The notes under the pieces are model-generated. The model saw only the letters and a list, made by a program, of their open reading frames with translations, was not told the origin of the DNA and made no database searches. A stretch of 64,000 bases of DNA from Selenomonas ruminantium subsp. ruminantium ATCC 12561 (GTDB lineage Bacteria; Bacillota; Negativicutes; Selenomonadales; Selenomonadaceae): assembly GCF_000424065.1 (NCBI RefSeq), contig NZ_AUJE01000003.1:113227-177226 (forward strand), given 5' to 3'. The position numbers were made by a program, and so were the translations under genes. This document shows, piece by piece, positions 15,668 through 25,259 of the stretch; position 1 is the first letter of the stretch; the number at the start of each line of letters is the position of its first letter.

Positions 15668-16548
15668 CCTTTCGCACACGACAGACTGGCATTTACCAGC
15701 TGTGCTTCTAAAAATCTGGCGATGGATGTGTAATTCCGCTGAGGGTGTTTTTCTTTGGCGGTCTGCAAAAGCTCTTTTGCCAGCAAAACATATAACTGTC
15801 TCTGAGCAGGTGTCAGACAGGTCAGATGATGCTGAAGGGTGGATAAATCCCCGCGTTCCAAAGGCCCTGTAAGGGAGGCTGTCAAGCCACATTCCCGAAA
15901 ATGCTCCGCATTGCCACAAAACAAGGGCTTCAAGGCTTTTTCTGCTTCGTCCGGGGAAAAACCGCATTCGGTCAATAGATTTTGACTTAGCTGCAACAGT
16001 CCCAAAACGTAATTGCTGGCCAAAGCCGCAGCGCAGTGGTACTTAACCTTGACCTCTGCAGGAATTATCCTGACCTGCAGATCAATTCCTTGCAGCCACG
16101 TCTGCATAAATGCCAATTTTTCCGTCGAACCTTCTAAAGTAAAAAAAACATCCACCAATTCCCGGTAAGCGTTATACTTATCACTTACCGCAAACAGCGG
16201 ATGAACGGAAAAGCCTGTGGCTGAAAAATCATCAATATTCGGAAACGCCTCCTGAGCAGACAGCGCCCCGCTGCAATGACAAAAAATCTTTCCTCGAATC
16301 GATAATTGTGAAACCTGCCGATAGACAGATTCAATTTCTTTGTCAGGAAGGGTGAAAAACAGCACATCACTTGCGGCTAACAAATCGTCTCGTCTGGTGT
16401 AGACGTTTGTGGCCGTGAATTCTGCCGCTTCGCTTGCCGATTGAATGCTGCGGCTGTAATAGCCTGTAACTTCAATACCATGTTCACGAAAATATTTTCC
16501 CAATGTAAAGCCGACCTTACCGGCTCCGATAAAACCAATCCTCATCAC
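15664..16548 (-). CDS. Rossmann/DUF2520 oxidoreductase, probable PanG-type ketopantoate reductase
   Basis: The 294-residue protein begins MMRIGFIGAGKVGFTLGKYF, a GxGxxG-type dinucleotide fold, followed by DVLFFTLPD and a C-terminal helical DUF2520 region (KVKYHCAAALASNYVLGLL). Proteins of this kind, distinct from classical PanE, include PanG-type ketopantoate reductases. Overlap with panB by four bases strongly supports the same pathway. Reduction of ketopantoate to pantoate is therefore inferred; panC and panD are not in the window. Confidence 0.75.
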   Translation of the reverse strand: MMRIGFIGAGKVGFTLGKYFREHGIEVTGYYSRSIQSASEAAEFTATNVYTRRDDLLAASDVLFFTLPDKEIESVYRQVSQLSIRGKIFCHCSGALSAQEAFPNIDDFSATGFSVHPLFAVSDKYNAYRELVDVFFTLEGSTEKLAFMQTWLQGIDLQVRIIPAEVKVKYHCAAALASNYVLGLLQLSQNLLTECGFSPDEAEKALKPLFCGNAEHFRECGLTASLTGPLERGDLSTLQHHLTCLTPAQRQLYVLLAKELLQTAKEKHPQRNYTSIARFLEAQLVNASLSCAKG

Positions 16549-16738
16549 ACCACCTCATTTCGATGATGTGTGTCTTTGTCCCAAATGACAAAATGATTCA
16601 ATAAAAGATACAGTACAGTTTCCTCGCAGAATACCGTCCATCTTTGTAATCATAGCACACGGAAATACTTGCGTCAAATCATCTGCCTAACACTATTTGT
16701 ATAGGCATACAAAATATATAATTACAACAGTTTTTTGG

Positions 16739-17767
16739 CTATTTGACAAATCTTCGTCGAATAAAGCGTGCCACATAAGGAAATACCAGCATGATAAATA
16801 ACAATCTTGTCAACTGATAAGCCGTCATTGTTGAGCTGTCGGCTCCTACCGTTAACGCGGTTATCCCCATCTCTGCCAAACCTCCTGGTGCTGTTGACAA
16901 GAAGCTCGTCGTAATCGAGGACGGCGTACAGAAGGCTATCACACAGCCCATCAACATAGAAACTGCAAGAACCAGCAGGACGCTCCCGAGCAACACTGGT
17001 CCCATACCGTTATACTCACGAATTTTTCTTAGGTCTATACTACTGCCAATATAACTTCCGACGCAGACTTGTGCCGCATACAGATAATGCTGAGGAATAA
17101 TTGGTGCTGTATGACCAAAACTTACAATGTAAAGAGCTGTAGCAAGCAATGGCCCAAGCAAATTTGCTGTAGGCAGTTTTATCAGCCTGCCTATTACAGC
17201 ACCGGCTACTGCTACAATAGCATACATCAGGATATCACCTGTAGGTTCATTTTCTATGAGATACGCAGATGCTCCTTCAGCAGGGAGGACATGAATCGCC
17301 AGAAAAGGGATAACAAACACTACGGACAACATTCGTAGGGTTTGCATGATCGTAACGGCAGTCAGGTCCGTTTCCTTCAGTTCCGCTGCTAAAATAACCA
17401 TTTGCGAAAGCCCCCCAGGGACGCATCCTAAAAGACAACTACTCAAATCAATGTCCGTCCGGCGATACATCAGCCACGCAGAGAAAAGCCCTGCACAAAT
17501 TGTGACGAATGTAGCCATTAACATAAATGGCAGTTGGCTTAGTATAGCATGCCCTGTTTCAACGGTAAACGGACGTCCCATAGAGTACCCCAACGGAATC
17601 AAAGCGATATTACGCAGAAACAAAGGCCATATTAACTGCCGTTTAAGCAACAATGAAGTGAGCGACACGGCTAATACCGGCCCTAATGTCCATGGCAGTG
17701 GCGCATTGACAAGCGATAGAATAAATCCGCCGCATATTCCAACGACTAACGTAAAAAATACTTGCAA
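16739..17767 (-). CDS. AbrB-family (AmoA-related) membrane permease
   Basis: The protein is almost wholly hydrophobic with about ten membrane segments and an internal duplication: APLPWTLGPVLAVSL near the start, and CVPGGLSQM in the first half matched by STAPGGLAEMGITAL in the second. This is the bacterial AbrB/AmoA-homologue permease family, whose substrate is uncertain. I prefer the TTG at 17767, with GGAGG seven bases upstream, over the ATG at 17815, which lacks a site and lies inside the upstream gene. Confidence 0.75.
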   Translation of the reverse strand: MQVFFTLVVGICGGFILSLVNAPLPWTLGPVLAVSLTSLLLKRQLIWPLFLRNIALIPLGYSMGRPFTVETGHAILSQLPFMLMATFVTICAGLFSAWLMYRRTDIDLSSCLLGCVPGGLSQMVILAAELKETDLTAVTIMQTLRMLSVVFVIPFLAIHVLPAEGASAYLIENEPTGDILMYAIVAVAGAVIGRLIKLPTANLLGPLLATALYIVSFGHTAPIIPQHYLYAAQVCVGSYIGSSIDLRKIREYNGMGPVLLGSVLLVLAVSMLMGCVIAFCTPSSITTSFLSTAPGGLAEMGITALTVGADSSTMTAYQLTRLLFIMLVFPYVARFIRRRFVK

Positions 17768-17790
17768 CAAAAAGCCTCCAATATTTCTCC

Positions 17791-18555
17791 TTATTTCGGA
17801 TAAGCAATAATCCACGGCTGGTAGCGTTCTTTTTCGGGGAGCATAGAATGGTCAAACCACATGGAGAAGAATTTTATGGCATTTCCTACGGTATAGCCAT
17901 CCTGATAATGATCACTGGTATCGTAGGGATCAACGAAGATGAGCATATCGTCCAAAGGCGATTCTGTGCCCATGTTGTCGTAACCGATAATCACCCGCCA
18001 ATGACCGCCCCACTCCACGTTTTCTACCAAAATGGGCCGGCCATGAGCCAGCGGCTCCATCAAAAATGTACGAAAGTCATCAAAACGGCTGAATTTCTCT
18101 GCGTTCAAGCCGCTTTTTACCGTCCAGCCGATACCTTGGAAGAAATTCACCATGTTTTTTAGGCTTGTGCCAATGGGATAGCCCTGTGTTTTCATCGCTT
18201 TAGCCAGGGACAGTTCATCATAATCCTTATTGCCATACCAATAAAGCACCGTAAGGGCAGCTGCCGGCCCACAGGTATATTCCCGGGTCTGTTGATAGGT
18301 CGGATAATGCGGCAGTACAATGCGACGGCCGATAATGGTTTCCATTTCATAGATATCCAAATGCTTGAAGTAAGGCGAATCGGCATGATTTATCTCTGCC
18401 GGTGCCGAAGATGCACCTTCGGTTTTGGTATCCAGTCCGGCCGGGTAGGGAATTACACGGACCTCATCCGTGTCGGCAGCAGCCGTCGTCCCCATGCTCA
18501 GCGCACTGGCCAGCAAGCAGGCGGCGATTGTTTTTGACCAAATTTTTTTACGCAT
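17791..18555 (-). CDS. Secreted C39-like papain-fold peptidase
   Basis: The 254-residue protein has a signal peptide (MRKKIWSKTIAACLLASALS, cleavage near TAAA) and a C39-type core: Cys95 in REYTCGPAAA, His185 in GGHWRVIIGYD and Asp209 in VDPYD. It resembles the bacteriocin-processing peptidase domain but without an ABC transporter, so it should act alone outside the membrane. It precedes the AbrB-like permease closely and may be cotranscribed. Substrate unknown. Confidence 0.78.
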   Translation of the reverse strand: MRKKIWSKTIAACLLASALSMGTTAAADTDEVRVIPYPAGLDTKTEGASSAPAEINHADSPYFKHLDIYEMETIIGRRIVLPHYPTYQQTREYTCGPAAALTVLYWYGNKDYDELSLAKAMKTQGYPIGTSLKNMVNFFQGIGWTVKSGLNAEKFSRFDDFRTFLMEPLAHGRPILVENVEWGGHWRVIIGYDNMGTESPLDDMLIFVDPYDTSDHYQDGYTVGNAIKFFSMWFDHSMLPEKERYQPWIIAYPK

Positions 18556-18575
18556 GACTATTCACTCCTCATCCA

Positions 18576-19412
18576 TCAATGTGGTTCTTTACCGGCTTTG
18601 AAGGTCATCATCATATGATTGGTCAGACTCCAGTCATCCCGCTGACCTTCGATTTCCGCTCGCGAAACCCAGACGCCCTCTTTCAGCTCACTTTTGTCAA
18701 TATGAATATGGGTATCACCATCAACGTCACAGTAAAAACCCATGATTAAGTCCTGCACACTGCCCCAGGGTTGGGACTTGTAATAGCGGATATTTTTGAC
18801 CTTCAGCCCGGTTTCCTCCATAACTTCGCGGGCAACGCATTCCTCCAAGGTTTCACCGATTTCCGTAAAACCCGCAATCAAAGCGTAAAAGGACATTTTA
18901 CGGTTGGCATATTTGGTCAGCAAAATCTTATCCTCCCAGATTACCCCGGCAATTACCGCAGGGACAATGCGCGGATAAATCCTGTTGCCGCATTTATCAC
19001 AGATGAGTGCACGCTCCCGCGTTGAATGCCGGGGATGACTGCCGCACCGCCCGCAAAAACGGTTATCCCGGTACCAGCAGATAAGATGCCATGCCGTATA
19101 CATCATATACATAAGCTGCAGCGGAGCTCCAATTTCATAGCGGATTTCGCGTAAAGTCTTATAGGTAAAACCGGGCAATGGTTCCCTGCCCTCTTGCAGA
19201 AGATAAAACACGCCCTGCTTATCTAAGCTGAATAAATATTGATAATCCAGCGTTTCCGGCAGTTCCTGCCAGGTTGGAAACTTGACATTCCCCTCAAGCT
19301 CGCTTACCATTAAACTATCTTCTTTTACGCAGATTACGATATCACCAGCTGCGGGTTTCCGGCCTGTAACAAATACGTTGTTCAGTTTATATGGTTGTAT
19401 TTCGTGAATCAT
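18576..19412 (-). CDS. nudC: NAD+ diphosphatase / NAD-decapping Nudix hydrolase
   Basis: The 278-residue protein has the NudC layout: a variable N-terminal domain, a zinc site (Cys120, Cys123, Cys138, Cys141), the Nudix box at about 181-203 (GFTEIGETLEECVAREVMEE) and SQPWG at 213-217, the mark of the NADH-pyrophosphatase group. It cleaves NAD(H) to NMN(H) and AMP and can remove NAD caps from RNA. It is followed closely by the C39-like gene. Confidence 0.9.
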   Translation of the reverse strand: MIHEIQPYKLNNVFVTGRKPAAGDIVICVKEDSLMVSELEGNVKFPTWQELPETLDYQYLFSLDKQGVFYLLQEGREPLPGFTYKTLREIRYEIGAPLQLMYMMYTAWHLICWYRDNRFCGRCGSHPRHSTRERALICDKCGNRIYPRIVPAVIAGVIWEDKILLTKYANRKMSFYALIAGFTEIGETLEECVAREVMEETGLKVKNIRYYKSQPWGSVQDLIMGFYCDVDGDTHIHIDKSELKEGVWVSRAEIEGQRDDWSLTNHMMMTFKAGKEPH

Positions 19413-19462
19413 GTTATCAAATCATCTCCAAACAAATCGCATTCAAAGGAGCCTTATCCACT

Positions 19463-19660
19463 ATGGAAATTTTACGTTACATCATCAACATCGTTTGCTT
19501 TATTGCTCTGTTTATCACCTTGGAAGTCGTTTGGGCCAATGTAAAAAGTCACTGGCAGTCCAAAAATCTTTTAGGCTGTGCAGAATATTTAATCGGCGGC
19601 ATTACGGTGCTGTTGGTGCTTATTGCCCTCAGTGATGCCGTAAACAATATGCTCCTCTAA
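19463..19660 (+). CDS. Small two-span membrane protein
   Basis: The 65-residue product has two hydrophobic helices (MEILRYIINIVCFIALFITL, and GGITVLLVLIALSDAV) around a basic loop. The ATG is preceded by AAAGGAG. It lies between divergent nudC and the rightward hydE gene. No family recognised. Confidence 0.6.
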   Translation: MEILRYIINIVCFIALFITLEVVWANVKSHWQSKNLLGCAEYLIGGITVLLVLIALSDAVNNMLL

Positions 19661-19734
19661 TATATTCTAACATATTCTACGCTGCTGACCATAATCCTTT
19701 TCACAACCGCTTAACCCACAGGGGAGGTTTCCAT

Positions 19735-20793
19735 ATGCGGGCAATAATCGACAAACTGGAACTTACACACAATCTTTCGGATGAAGAATTTATGGCACTG
19801 CTGAAATCGGCATCGCCTGCAGATGATGCCGAACTTGCTCAGCGTGCCCGCAAACTTCGCGAACGTTATTACGGTAAAGACGTATACATCCGCGGTTTAA
19901 TCGAATTTACCAATTACTGCCGCAATAACTGCTATTACTGCGGCATACGCCGCGACAATCCAAATGCACAGCGTTACCGTTTGACCGCCAAGCAAATTTT
20001 AGCCTGCTGCGATACAGGTTATCAGCTGGGCTTCCGTACCTTTGTCCTGCAAGGGGGCGAAGATGCATACTTTACAGATGAACGACTCTGTGCACTGCTG
20101 CGGGAAATCAAGCTGCATCATCCGGATTGTGCCATAACCTTGTCTATCGGTGAGCGAAACAGGGAAAGTTATCAGCGCCTATTCCACGCTGGCGCTGACC
20201 GCTACTTACTCCGCCATGAAACAGCCAATAAAGCCCATTATGAGCAGTTGCACCCTGCCGAAATGTCCTATAACCATCGTCGCCAATGCCTGCACGACTT
20301 AAAGGCTATCGGCTATCAGGTCGGTTGTGGCATGATGGTCGGTTCACCGGGACAAAAGAGCAGGCATTTAATTCAAGACCTGCGTCTTTTGCAGGAACTC
20401 CAGCCGGAAATGGTCGGAATCGGCCCGTTTATTCCCCAGCATGATACACCCTTTGCGAAGGAGGCGGGCGGCACAGCCGCTACGACCTTGCGCCTGCTCT
20501 CCATTATCCGCCTGCTTTTGCCGAATGTGCTGCTGCCTGCCACTACTGCATTGGGCACAATTGACCCGAAAGGACGGGAAAAGGGGCTGCTCGCCGGCGC
20601 CAATGTACTTATGCCTAATCTTTCACCGACTGCAGTCCGTCAAAAATACGCGCTTTACGACAATAAAATCTGCACTGGCGAAGAGGCGGCAGAGTGTATC
20701 CGCTGTTTAGCCGCCCGCGTGGAATCAACCGGCTATAACATTGTCGTCAACCGTGGCGACCATCCCAACAAGAGAGGAACACCAAAAACATGA
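19735..20793 (+). CDS. hydE: [FeFe]-hydrogenase H-cluster maturase HydE (radical SAM)
   Basis: This 352-residue protein has a CX3CX2C cluster at Cys62, Cys66 and Cys69 (TNYCRNNCYYCGIRR), then FVLQGGEDAYF and a BioB/HydE-type barrel (MMVGSPGQ, IGPFIPQHDTP). HydE helps build the dithiolate-bridged di-iron centre of [FeFe]-hydrogenase, so the host probably makes H2 fermentatively. HydF and HydG are not nearby. The GRDHP-like C-terminus and four-base overlap with the methyltransferase indicate an operon. Confidence 0.9.
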   Translation: MRAIIDKLELTHNLSDEEFMALLKSASPADDAELAQRARKLRERYYGKDVYIRGLIEFTNYCRNNCYYCGIRRDNPNAQRYRLTAKQILACCDTGYQLGFRTFVLQGGEDAYFTDERLCALLREIKLHHPDCAITLSIGERNRESYQRLFHAGADRYLLRHETANKAHYEQLHPAEMSYNHRRQCLHDLKAIGYQVGCGMMVGSPGQKSRHLIQDLRLLQELQPEMVGIGPFIPQHDTPFAKEAGGTAATTLRLLSIIRLLLPNVLLPATTALGTIDPKGREKGLLAGANVLMPNLSPTAVRQKYALYDNKICTGEEAAECIRCLAARVESTGYNIVVNRGDHPNKRGTPKT

Positions 20794-21389
20794 CCGATTA
20801 CGAACAGGAATGGGACCGCCTGCTGAATATCAAAACCACCGGACGTGACGATACCATTTCCGATTTTACCCGCTACCCTTACGAGCCAACAGATTACAGC
20901 GTATTGGAGCAGGTTGCCAATACCGGCTTGATACGCAAGAATAATACCTTGATTGATTATGGCTGCGGCAAAGGACGTGTGAGTTTCTTCCTTTCCAGTC
21001 AGACCAAGTGCCGCTCTATCGGCGTGGAATACAATCCCCGCTTATACGAAAAAGCCCTGACCAATAAGGACAGGGCTTGCCGTGGGCATTTAGTCACTAT
21101 TGTACAACAGGATGCAACGGATTTTGCCGTTCCCCAATATGCTGACCGGGCATTTTTCTTTAATCCGTTTTCTACGGATATTTTACGGACAGTCATAATG
21201 AATTTGCTGGAATCCTGCCGAGAATTTCCACGGGAAATTCTCCTGTTTTTCTACTATCCATCCAAAGCCTATACCGATTATTTGACGACTATATCCCAGC
21301 TGACACTGGTTGACAGTCTCGATTGCTGTGGTATCAGCAAAGACAGAGATTCCCGCGAAAAACTGCTCATCTATAAGGTACATCCATAG
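20790..21389 (+). CDS. SAM-dependent methyltransferase-like protein
   Basis: A 199-residue class I methyltransferase fold: motif I LIDYGCGKGRVSFFLS, an acidic end of strand 2 (IGVEYNPRLYE), DATDF, and FFFNPFS at the motif IV position. The substrate is unknown. It overlaps hydE by four bases, so its product may be made with hydrogenase maturation, but the link is only positional. Confidence 0.75.
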   Translation: MTDYEQEWDRLLNIKTTGRDDTISDFTRYPYEPTDYSVLEQVANTGLIRKNNTLIDYGCGKGRVSFFLSSQTKCRSIGVEYNPRLYEKALTNKDRACRGHLVTIVQQDATDFAVPQYADRAFFFNPFSTDILRTVIMNLLESCREFPREILLFFYYPSKAYTDYLTTISQLTLVDSLDCCGISKDRDSREKLLIYKVHP

Positions 21390-21415
21390 GCCGCATTACT
21401 GTGTGGCCTTTTTTA
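21388..21415 (+). terminator. Terminator of the hydE unit
   Basis: AGGCCGCA pairs with TGTGGCCT (one G-T pair) around a six-base loop and is followed by TTTTTT on the plus strand. Confidence 0.85.
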
Positions 21416-21934
21416 TTCAAGCACCTTAATCTGACACATCTTCATGGCGGCCAGAGCATTCTTATGGCTTTCGGGCGTAACCCCGGCACAGCAACTTGCA
21501 TCCACGCTTACTTGCACTTCCGGGTAAGCTGCCTTAATCACCATCGCGTTGCTGATGACACAGATATCTGTGCAAAGCCCTACCAGTTCCACTTCATTTG
21601 CCTCGCCAAGCAGTTTAGACAATTCCAGTGAACCAAACGTCGGCTTTTCCACTACAGCCTTAGCCTGCTTAACAAATTCCTGCAGTTCCGGTGTAATCTC
21701 CCAGCCATGACTGCCCTTTAGGCAATGCTCCACAGGCAGATTTTTCCCCTCCTGCGTCTGCAGATAATTTTCACCATGCGTATCCATGGTAAAAATAAGC
21801 TCAGCCGAACCGCTGTCCGTCACCTGCTTTAGTTTCTCTTTCAGCCGTGGCAGCATTTCCTGTGCTTCCTTTGTTCCCAGGCTGCCGTCAATAAAGTCAT
21901 TCTGCATGTCTACTACAACAATGATTTTTTTCAT
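21413..21934 (-). CDS. Isochorismatase-family cysteine hydrolase, probable nicotinamidase
   Basis: At 173 residues, it has the triad of this family: Asp9 (VVVDMQNDF), Lys97 (VVEKPTFGS) and Cys125 (GLCTDICVISNAM), with metal-type residues in MDTHGENY and EHCLKG. Nicotinamidase (PncA) activity is the usual role of proteins with this spacing, but some relatives hydrolyse other amides. It is convergent with the hydE unit. Confidence 0.82.
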   Translation of the reverse strand: MKKIIVVVDMQNDFIDGSLGTKEAQEMLPRLKEKLKQVTDSGSAELIFTMDTHGENYLQTQEGKNLPVEHCLKGSHGWEITPELQEFVKQAKAVVEKPTFGSLELSKLLGEANEVELVGLCTDICVISNAMVIKAAYPEVQVSVDASCCAGVTPESHKNALAAMKMCQIKVLE

Positions 21935-22090
21935 ACGTTATAGACCTCCCCTAACGAATGTACGAATTTGTCATTATTATACCATAAAAATGTTATGCTC
22001 ACCGATTATCTTCTGTAAATCGGCAGGATTATCCAGGGAAAAATGGAAATCCTATTATTATCCGCTTTATCTATAAGGAAGGACAACACC

Positions 22091-22819
22091 ATGCAGACAA
22101 ATCTCACCAAAATCCGGAAACAAACCATAAAGCTCTTTGATGCAGTTCCCCTCATTCCGGTCAAAGCTATCGAAAATATGGGTGCCGTCTATCATCCCTT
22201 TGCCAAGTCGATTTTCTTCTATCATCATGAGCAGAAAAAATGGCTGGATATTTCTACACCGAACAGCTATGTTTTTTATCGTCGTTTTATCCTGAACAGG
22301 ATAAATAGCCTTAGCCTGCCGTTTATCTATGACCTGATTCTCGACGACTATAAACTCATCTGGTTTCAGCTATGCAAAGATTATATGAGCCCTGAGGACT
22401 TTGCCTATTATCTCAAGCACAGCTGGCTGGATGAAGAAGACCCCAATCAAGACCCACAAGTCAGCCGCGAGGAAGTTATCCACTATTTCCGGCAGGCGGA
22501 TAAACAATACCTGATGAAGCCGGAGGACCTTGCCCATTACCAAAGTCTTCCTGATACGCTGACGATTTATCGCGGTGTCAGTCCGCACAGGGCAAAGTTC
22601 GGACTATCCTGGACCGCAGACCAAACCATCGCCAGGTGGTTCAAAAAACGCTACGAAAGCGGCATTCAAGGTCAGCTCTTAACCGCTGTAATCAGCAAAA
22701 AGCATGTTCTTGCCTACATTGATGAACGCAACGAGCGTGAACTGATCGTCGATGTCTTTAAGATAATCCCTCATATTGCCGAAGCAAGCGCACTTCGGAA
22801 CACTCAGGCTATACCATAA
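22091..22819 (+). CDS. Putative ADP-ribosyltransferase-fold protein
   Basis: A 242-residue protein whose C-terminal half looks like the R-S-E class of mono-ADP-ribosyltransferases: IYRGVSPH (Arg161), GLSWTADQTIARWF (Ser/Thr173-175) and DERNERELIV (Glu215/Glu217). The N-terminal half is helical and unfamiliar. ATG 22091 has GGAAGGA upstream and replaces a longer frame. There is no signal peptide or partner gene, so it may be a cytoplasmic modifying enzyme or an orphan toxin. Confidence 0.5.
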   Translation: MQTNLTKIRKQTIKLFDAVPLIPVKAIENMGAVYHPFAKSIFFYHHEQKKWLDISTPNSYVFYRRFILNRINSLSLPFIYDLILDDYKLIWFQLCKDYMSPEDFAYYLKHSWLDEEDPNQDPQVSREEVIHYFRQADKQYLMKPEDLAHYQSLPDTLTIYRGVSPHRAKFGLSWTADQTIARWFKKRYESGIQGQLLTAVISKKHVLAYIDERNERELIVDVFKIIPHIAEASALRNTQAIP

Positions 22820-23726
22820 AAGATTGAAATTACATTTTCTGTTGTTATTTCAAAATCATAGCAATAACTGTGCATGTTTTTTTCCGGTTGAATGAGAAAG
22901 GGCACAGCCTCCTTGCCATAGGCCATATATACAATCACCAAAGACAAGCAGATTGCCAGTACATAATAATTCAGCATAAAAGCCATCAGTGCCGACAGAG
23001 AAAACGTAGAGGCCTTTACTATACCCTGGCTCAGAATATTGACGCACTCCTTGAAGTCAAGTCGCCACACAAAAACAATATTATTTTTTTTGATGAAAAA
23101 CCAAGCGAAGTTGATAAGCAAAAACAATAACTTGCAGACAATAGAAGCGGCCGCTATTCCTGTCACTTCCCATAGGAATCCAAAAATTATGGAGAATATC
23201 AGATTGCTCACGATTTCAATGATATTGGCAATACTGGAGACTTTCTCTCCCCCCTCGACCACCATAGTATTATCCAGCAGGCAGGAAAGGGGATCCAGGC
23301 ACAAGTAGAAGACAATCAGGCTATAATAATCGTTGACATAGCCGATCACTTCAGAATCAGCAGAAATGGTTGCCAGAAAAAAATCTTTTCCTGCCAACAT
23401 CCCTATCAATATGGCTGTGCCTGCCAAAACCGCTATGATTGCTCCCTGACTGAAAATTTCCTGTGCCTTTTTTAGATTGCAAGCACCTATATGATAAGAA
23501 TATTGCACCACTGTCCCAGAATTTACGATACTGGAAAAAAGGTTACCAGCATCATAAATGGCGCTACTGTCCCCACGGCAGCAAGTGCTTCTTTGCCAAT
23601 GATATTGCCCGCAATCAATGTATCCGCGCATGACACGAAAAACGTGACAACTTCGATAGCACTTATCGCCCATAAGATATCCTTATACTTTTTTATAAGA
23701 AAAACTGGTTTTTTAATTTGTTCCAT
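22804..23726 (-). pseudogene. MATE efflux transporter, frameshifted and truncated
   Basis: The first 67 codons (MEQIKKPVFLIKKYKDILWA ... AVGTVAPFMMLVTFF) and the following roughly 230 codons (SSIVNSGTVVQYSYHIGACN onward) belong to one MATE N-half but lie in different frames. The break is at a run of six T in the coding strand (23535-23540); one more T would restore the frame. The second part then ends after an unrelated tail at the point where a MATE protein is only about half complete, so the gene is damaged twice. Confidence 0.8.
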
Positions 23727-23802
23727 TGAATTCTCCGTTTACACTACACTGGAACATAATTCATTCTCGCATAAATCTGCCAATTATTATTAACTTTGAA
23801 CG

Positions 23803-24291
23803 CTATGAGAGATACTCAGCCAGCGCATAACCAAGATATCCATTGTAGTAAACGTAATAATACCCATTACTGCTTGATTTGACAAAACGAACATATTCTC
23901 CTAACGGAATGCGGGTAATCACCGCCGAATCAGCAAACGGCGCTGAGCGCAAGCTTATCCACTCATTACAGTTAGCAACACGGTATAACGTACAATGAGG
24001 GGTTAGATAGCTATATAAAGCATATCCCGTATTTCCATGATAGCGGACATGAGCAAATACCATTTTTTGATAGCAAGGATCATTGTCGTCAATGATATTC
24101 ACCATATCCCCGAGAGGAATCTTCGCGATAACAGGAGCATCCGTGGAGGCATACGACCGAAGACTTATCCAGTTTTCACAGTTAACAACATACATACCAC
24201 CTTCAGTGTTTGTTGCGCCTGTCGAAGCAACTGTATAATGTGGAACTATTAATAAACAAACAAGCATTAAGCAAAAACATAATTTTTTCAT
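23803..24291 (-). CDS. Secreted protein with two bacterial SH3 domains
   Basis: The 162-residue protein has a signal peptide (LCFCLMLVCLLIVPHYTVAS) and two similar SH3b repeats, each starting with Asn-Cys and Trp-Ile-Ser-Leu-Arg-Ser (NCENWISLRSYAS and NCNEWISLRSAPF) and holding IPLGDMV or IPLGEYV. SH3b domains bind cell-wall peptides. It has no catalytic domain. Confidence 0.8.
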   Translation of the reverse strand: MKKLCFCLMLVCLLIVPHYTVASTGATNTEGGMYVVNCENWISLRSYASTDAPVIAKIPLGDMVNIIDDNDPCYQKMVFAHVRYHGNTGYALYSYLTPHCTLYRVANCNEWISLRSAPFADSAVITRIPLGEYVRFVKSSSNGYYYVYYNGYLGYALAEYLS

Positions 24292-24333
24292 ACCACACCT
24301 CTTCTTTCTAATCTCTCCTTTGTCAAGTTTGAA

Positions 24334-25117
24334 CTACTTCTCTGCCTGCTTCCACTTTTCGCCGACACTACCATCTTCCCGCATTTCCTTGGCTGCCGCA
24401 TTCATACGAGAAAAAACTTTTCTTACACCACCAGCATCATGTTCATAATTCACAGCATGGTCAGCACCGATTCCGATTGAAGCAGCCTCAGACGTAGAAT
24501 TAATATTTGCCCCCCATGAAAATAAAATTCCACTTGTACTCTTTTGTAGCCTTTTCAATCATGGCTTTTACATCCGCTTTGCTATATTCCCTACTATCAT
24601 TTTCCTTGCCATCAGTCATGATTAGAAACAATACATGCCGCTTAGCAGGACAGATACCTTCATGATTCATTCTGCCCAATGTATCAGCCACTGTTCTCCC
24701 CACTGCATCCAGCAGGGCAGTCATCCCTCTGGCATAATACTCTTTATTCGTTAACTCTGGCACATCCTTTATATCTTTGGCCTCTACGATTTTGTCATAC
24801 TTGTCATCAAAGAGGATAGTAGTAACCTCAACGCGTCCTTTTTCCTGCCGTTGCTTGTCAATGAAGGAATTATACCCGCCTATGGTATCCCCAACCAAAT
24901 GCCGCATGGATCCTGAACGGTCAAGAATACAGATAATCTGAACAGGCTCAACAGATGTCAGCAAACACTTAGACGTATGCTGATGTTGTAACAGTTCTGA
25001 TTGCTCCGTTTCCATTATCTGTCTTTCTTTTTGTGTATCCGCTGGCAACACCTTAGCAAAACATATTCCTGTCCCCAGAGCTATCATCGTTACTAGCGCC
25101 AATAACGTTCTGTACAT
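24334..25117 (-). pseudogene. Secreted VWA-domain protein interrupted by a frameshift
   Basis: A signal peptide (MYRTLLALVTMIALGTGICF) and a VWA domain with MIDAS DRSGSM are followed by EYKWNFIFMGG and a stop. Removing one base from the run of six G (24510-24515) joins it to MGANINSTSEAASIGIGADH and a normal C-terminus. The gene is either a pseudogene, switched by tract length, or affected by a sequencing error. Confidence 0.75.
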
Positions 25118-25259
25118 AGCACTCAACTCCTCGTATATTTCCGATAATACCATTCGTCCACAAATATCATGTAATCATCCACATATTTCGCTAAATTTTT
25201 TCCACAAAAAACTCCCGTGATACGCCTCCGATTCCCTTTCGGTTCCCCTTTACAATTGT

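Noticed and set aside
15668..15967. Longer panB frame giving a 378-residue protein
   Set aside because: The extension overlaps the reductase gene out of phase; normal PanB length and the ATGA overlap support 15667.
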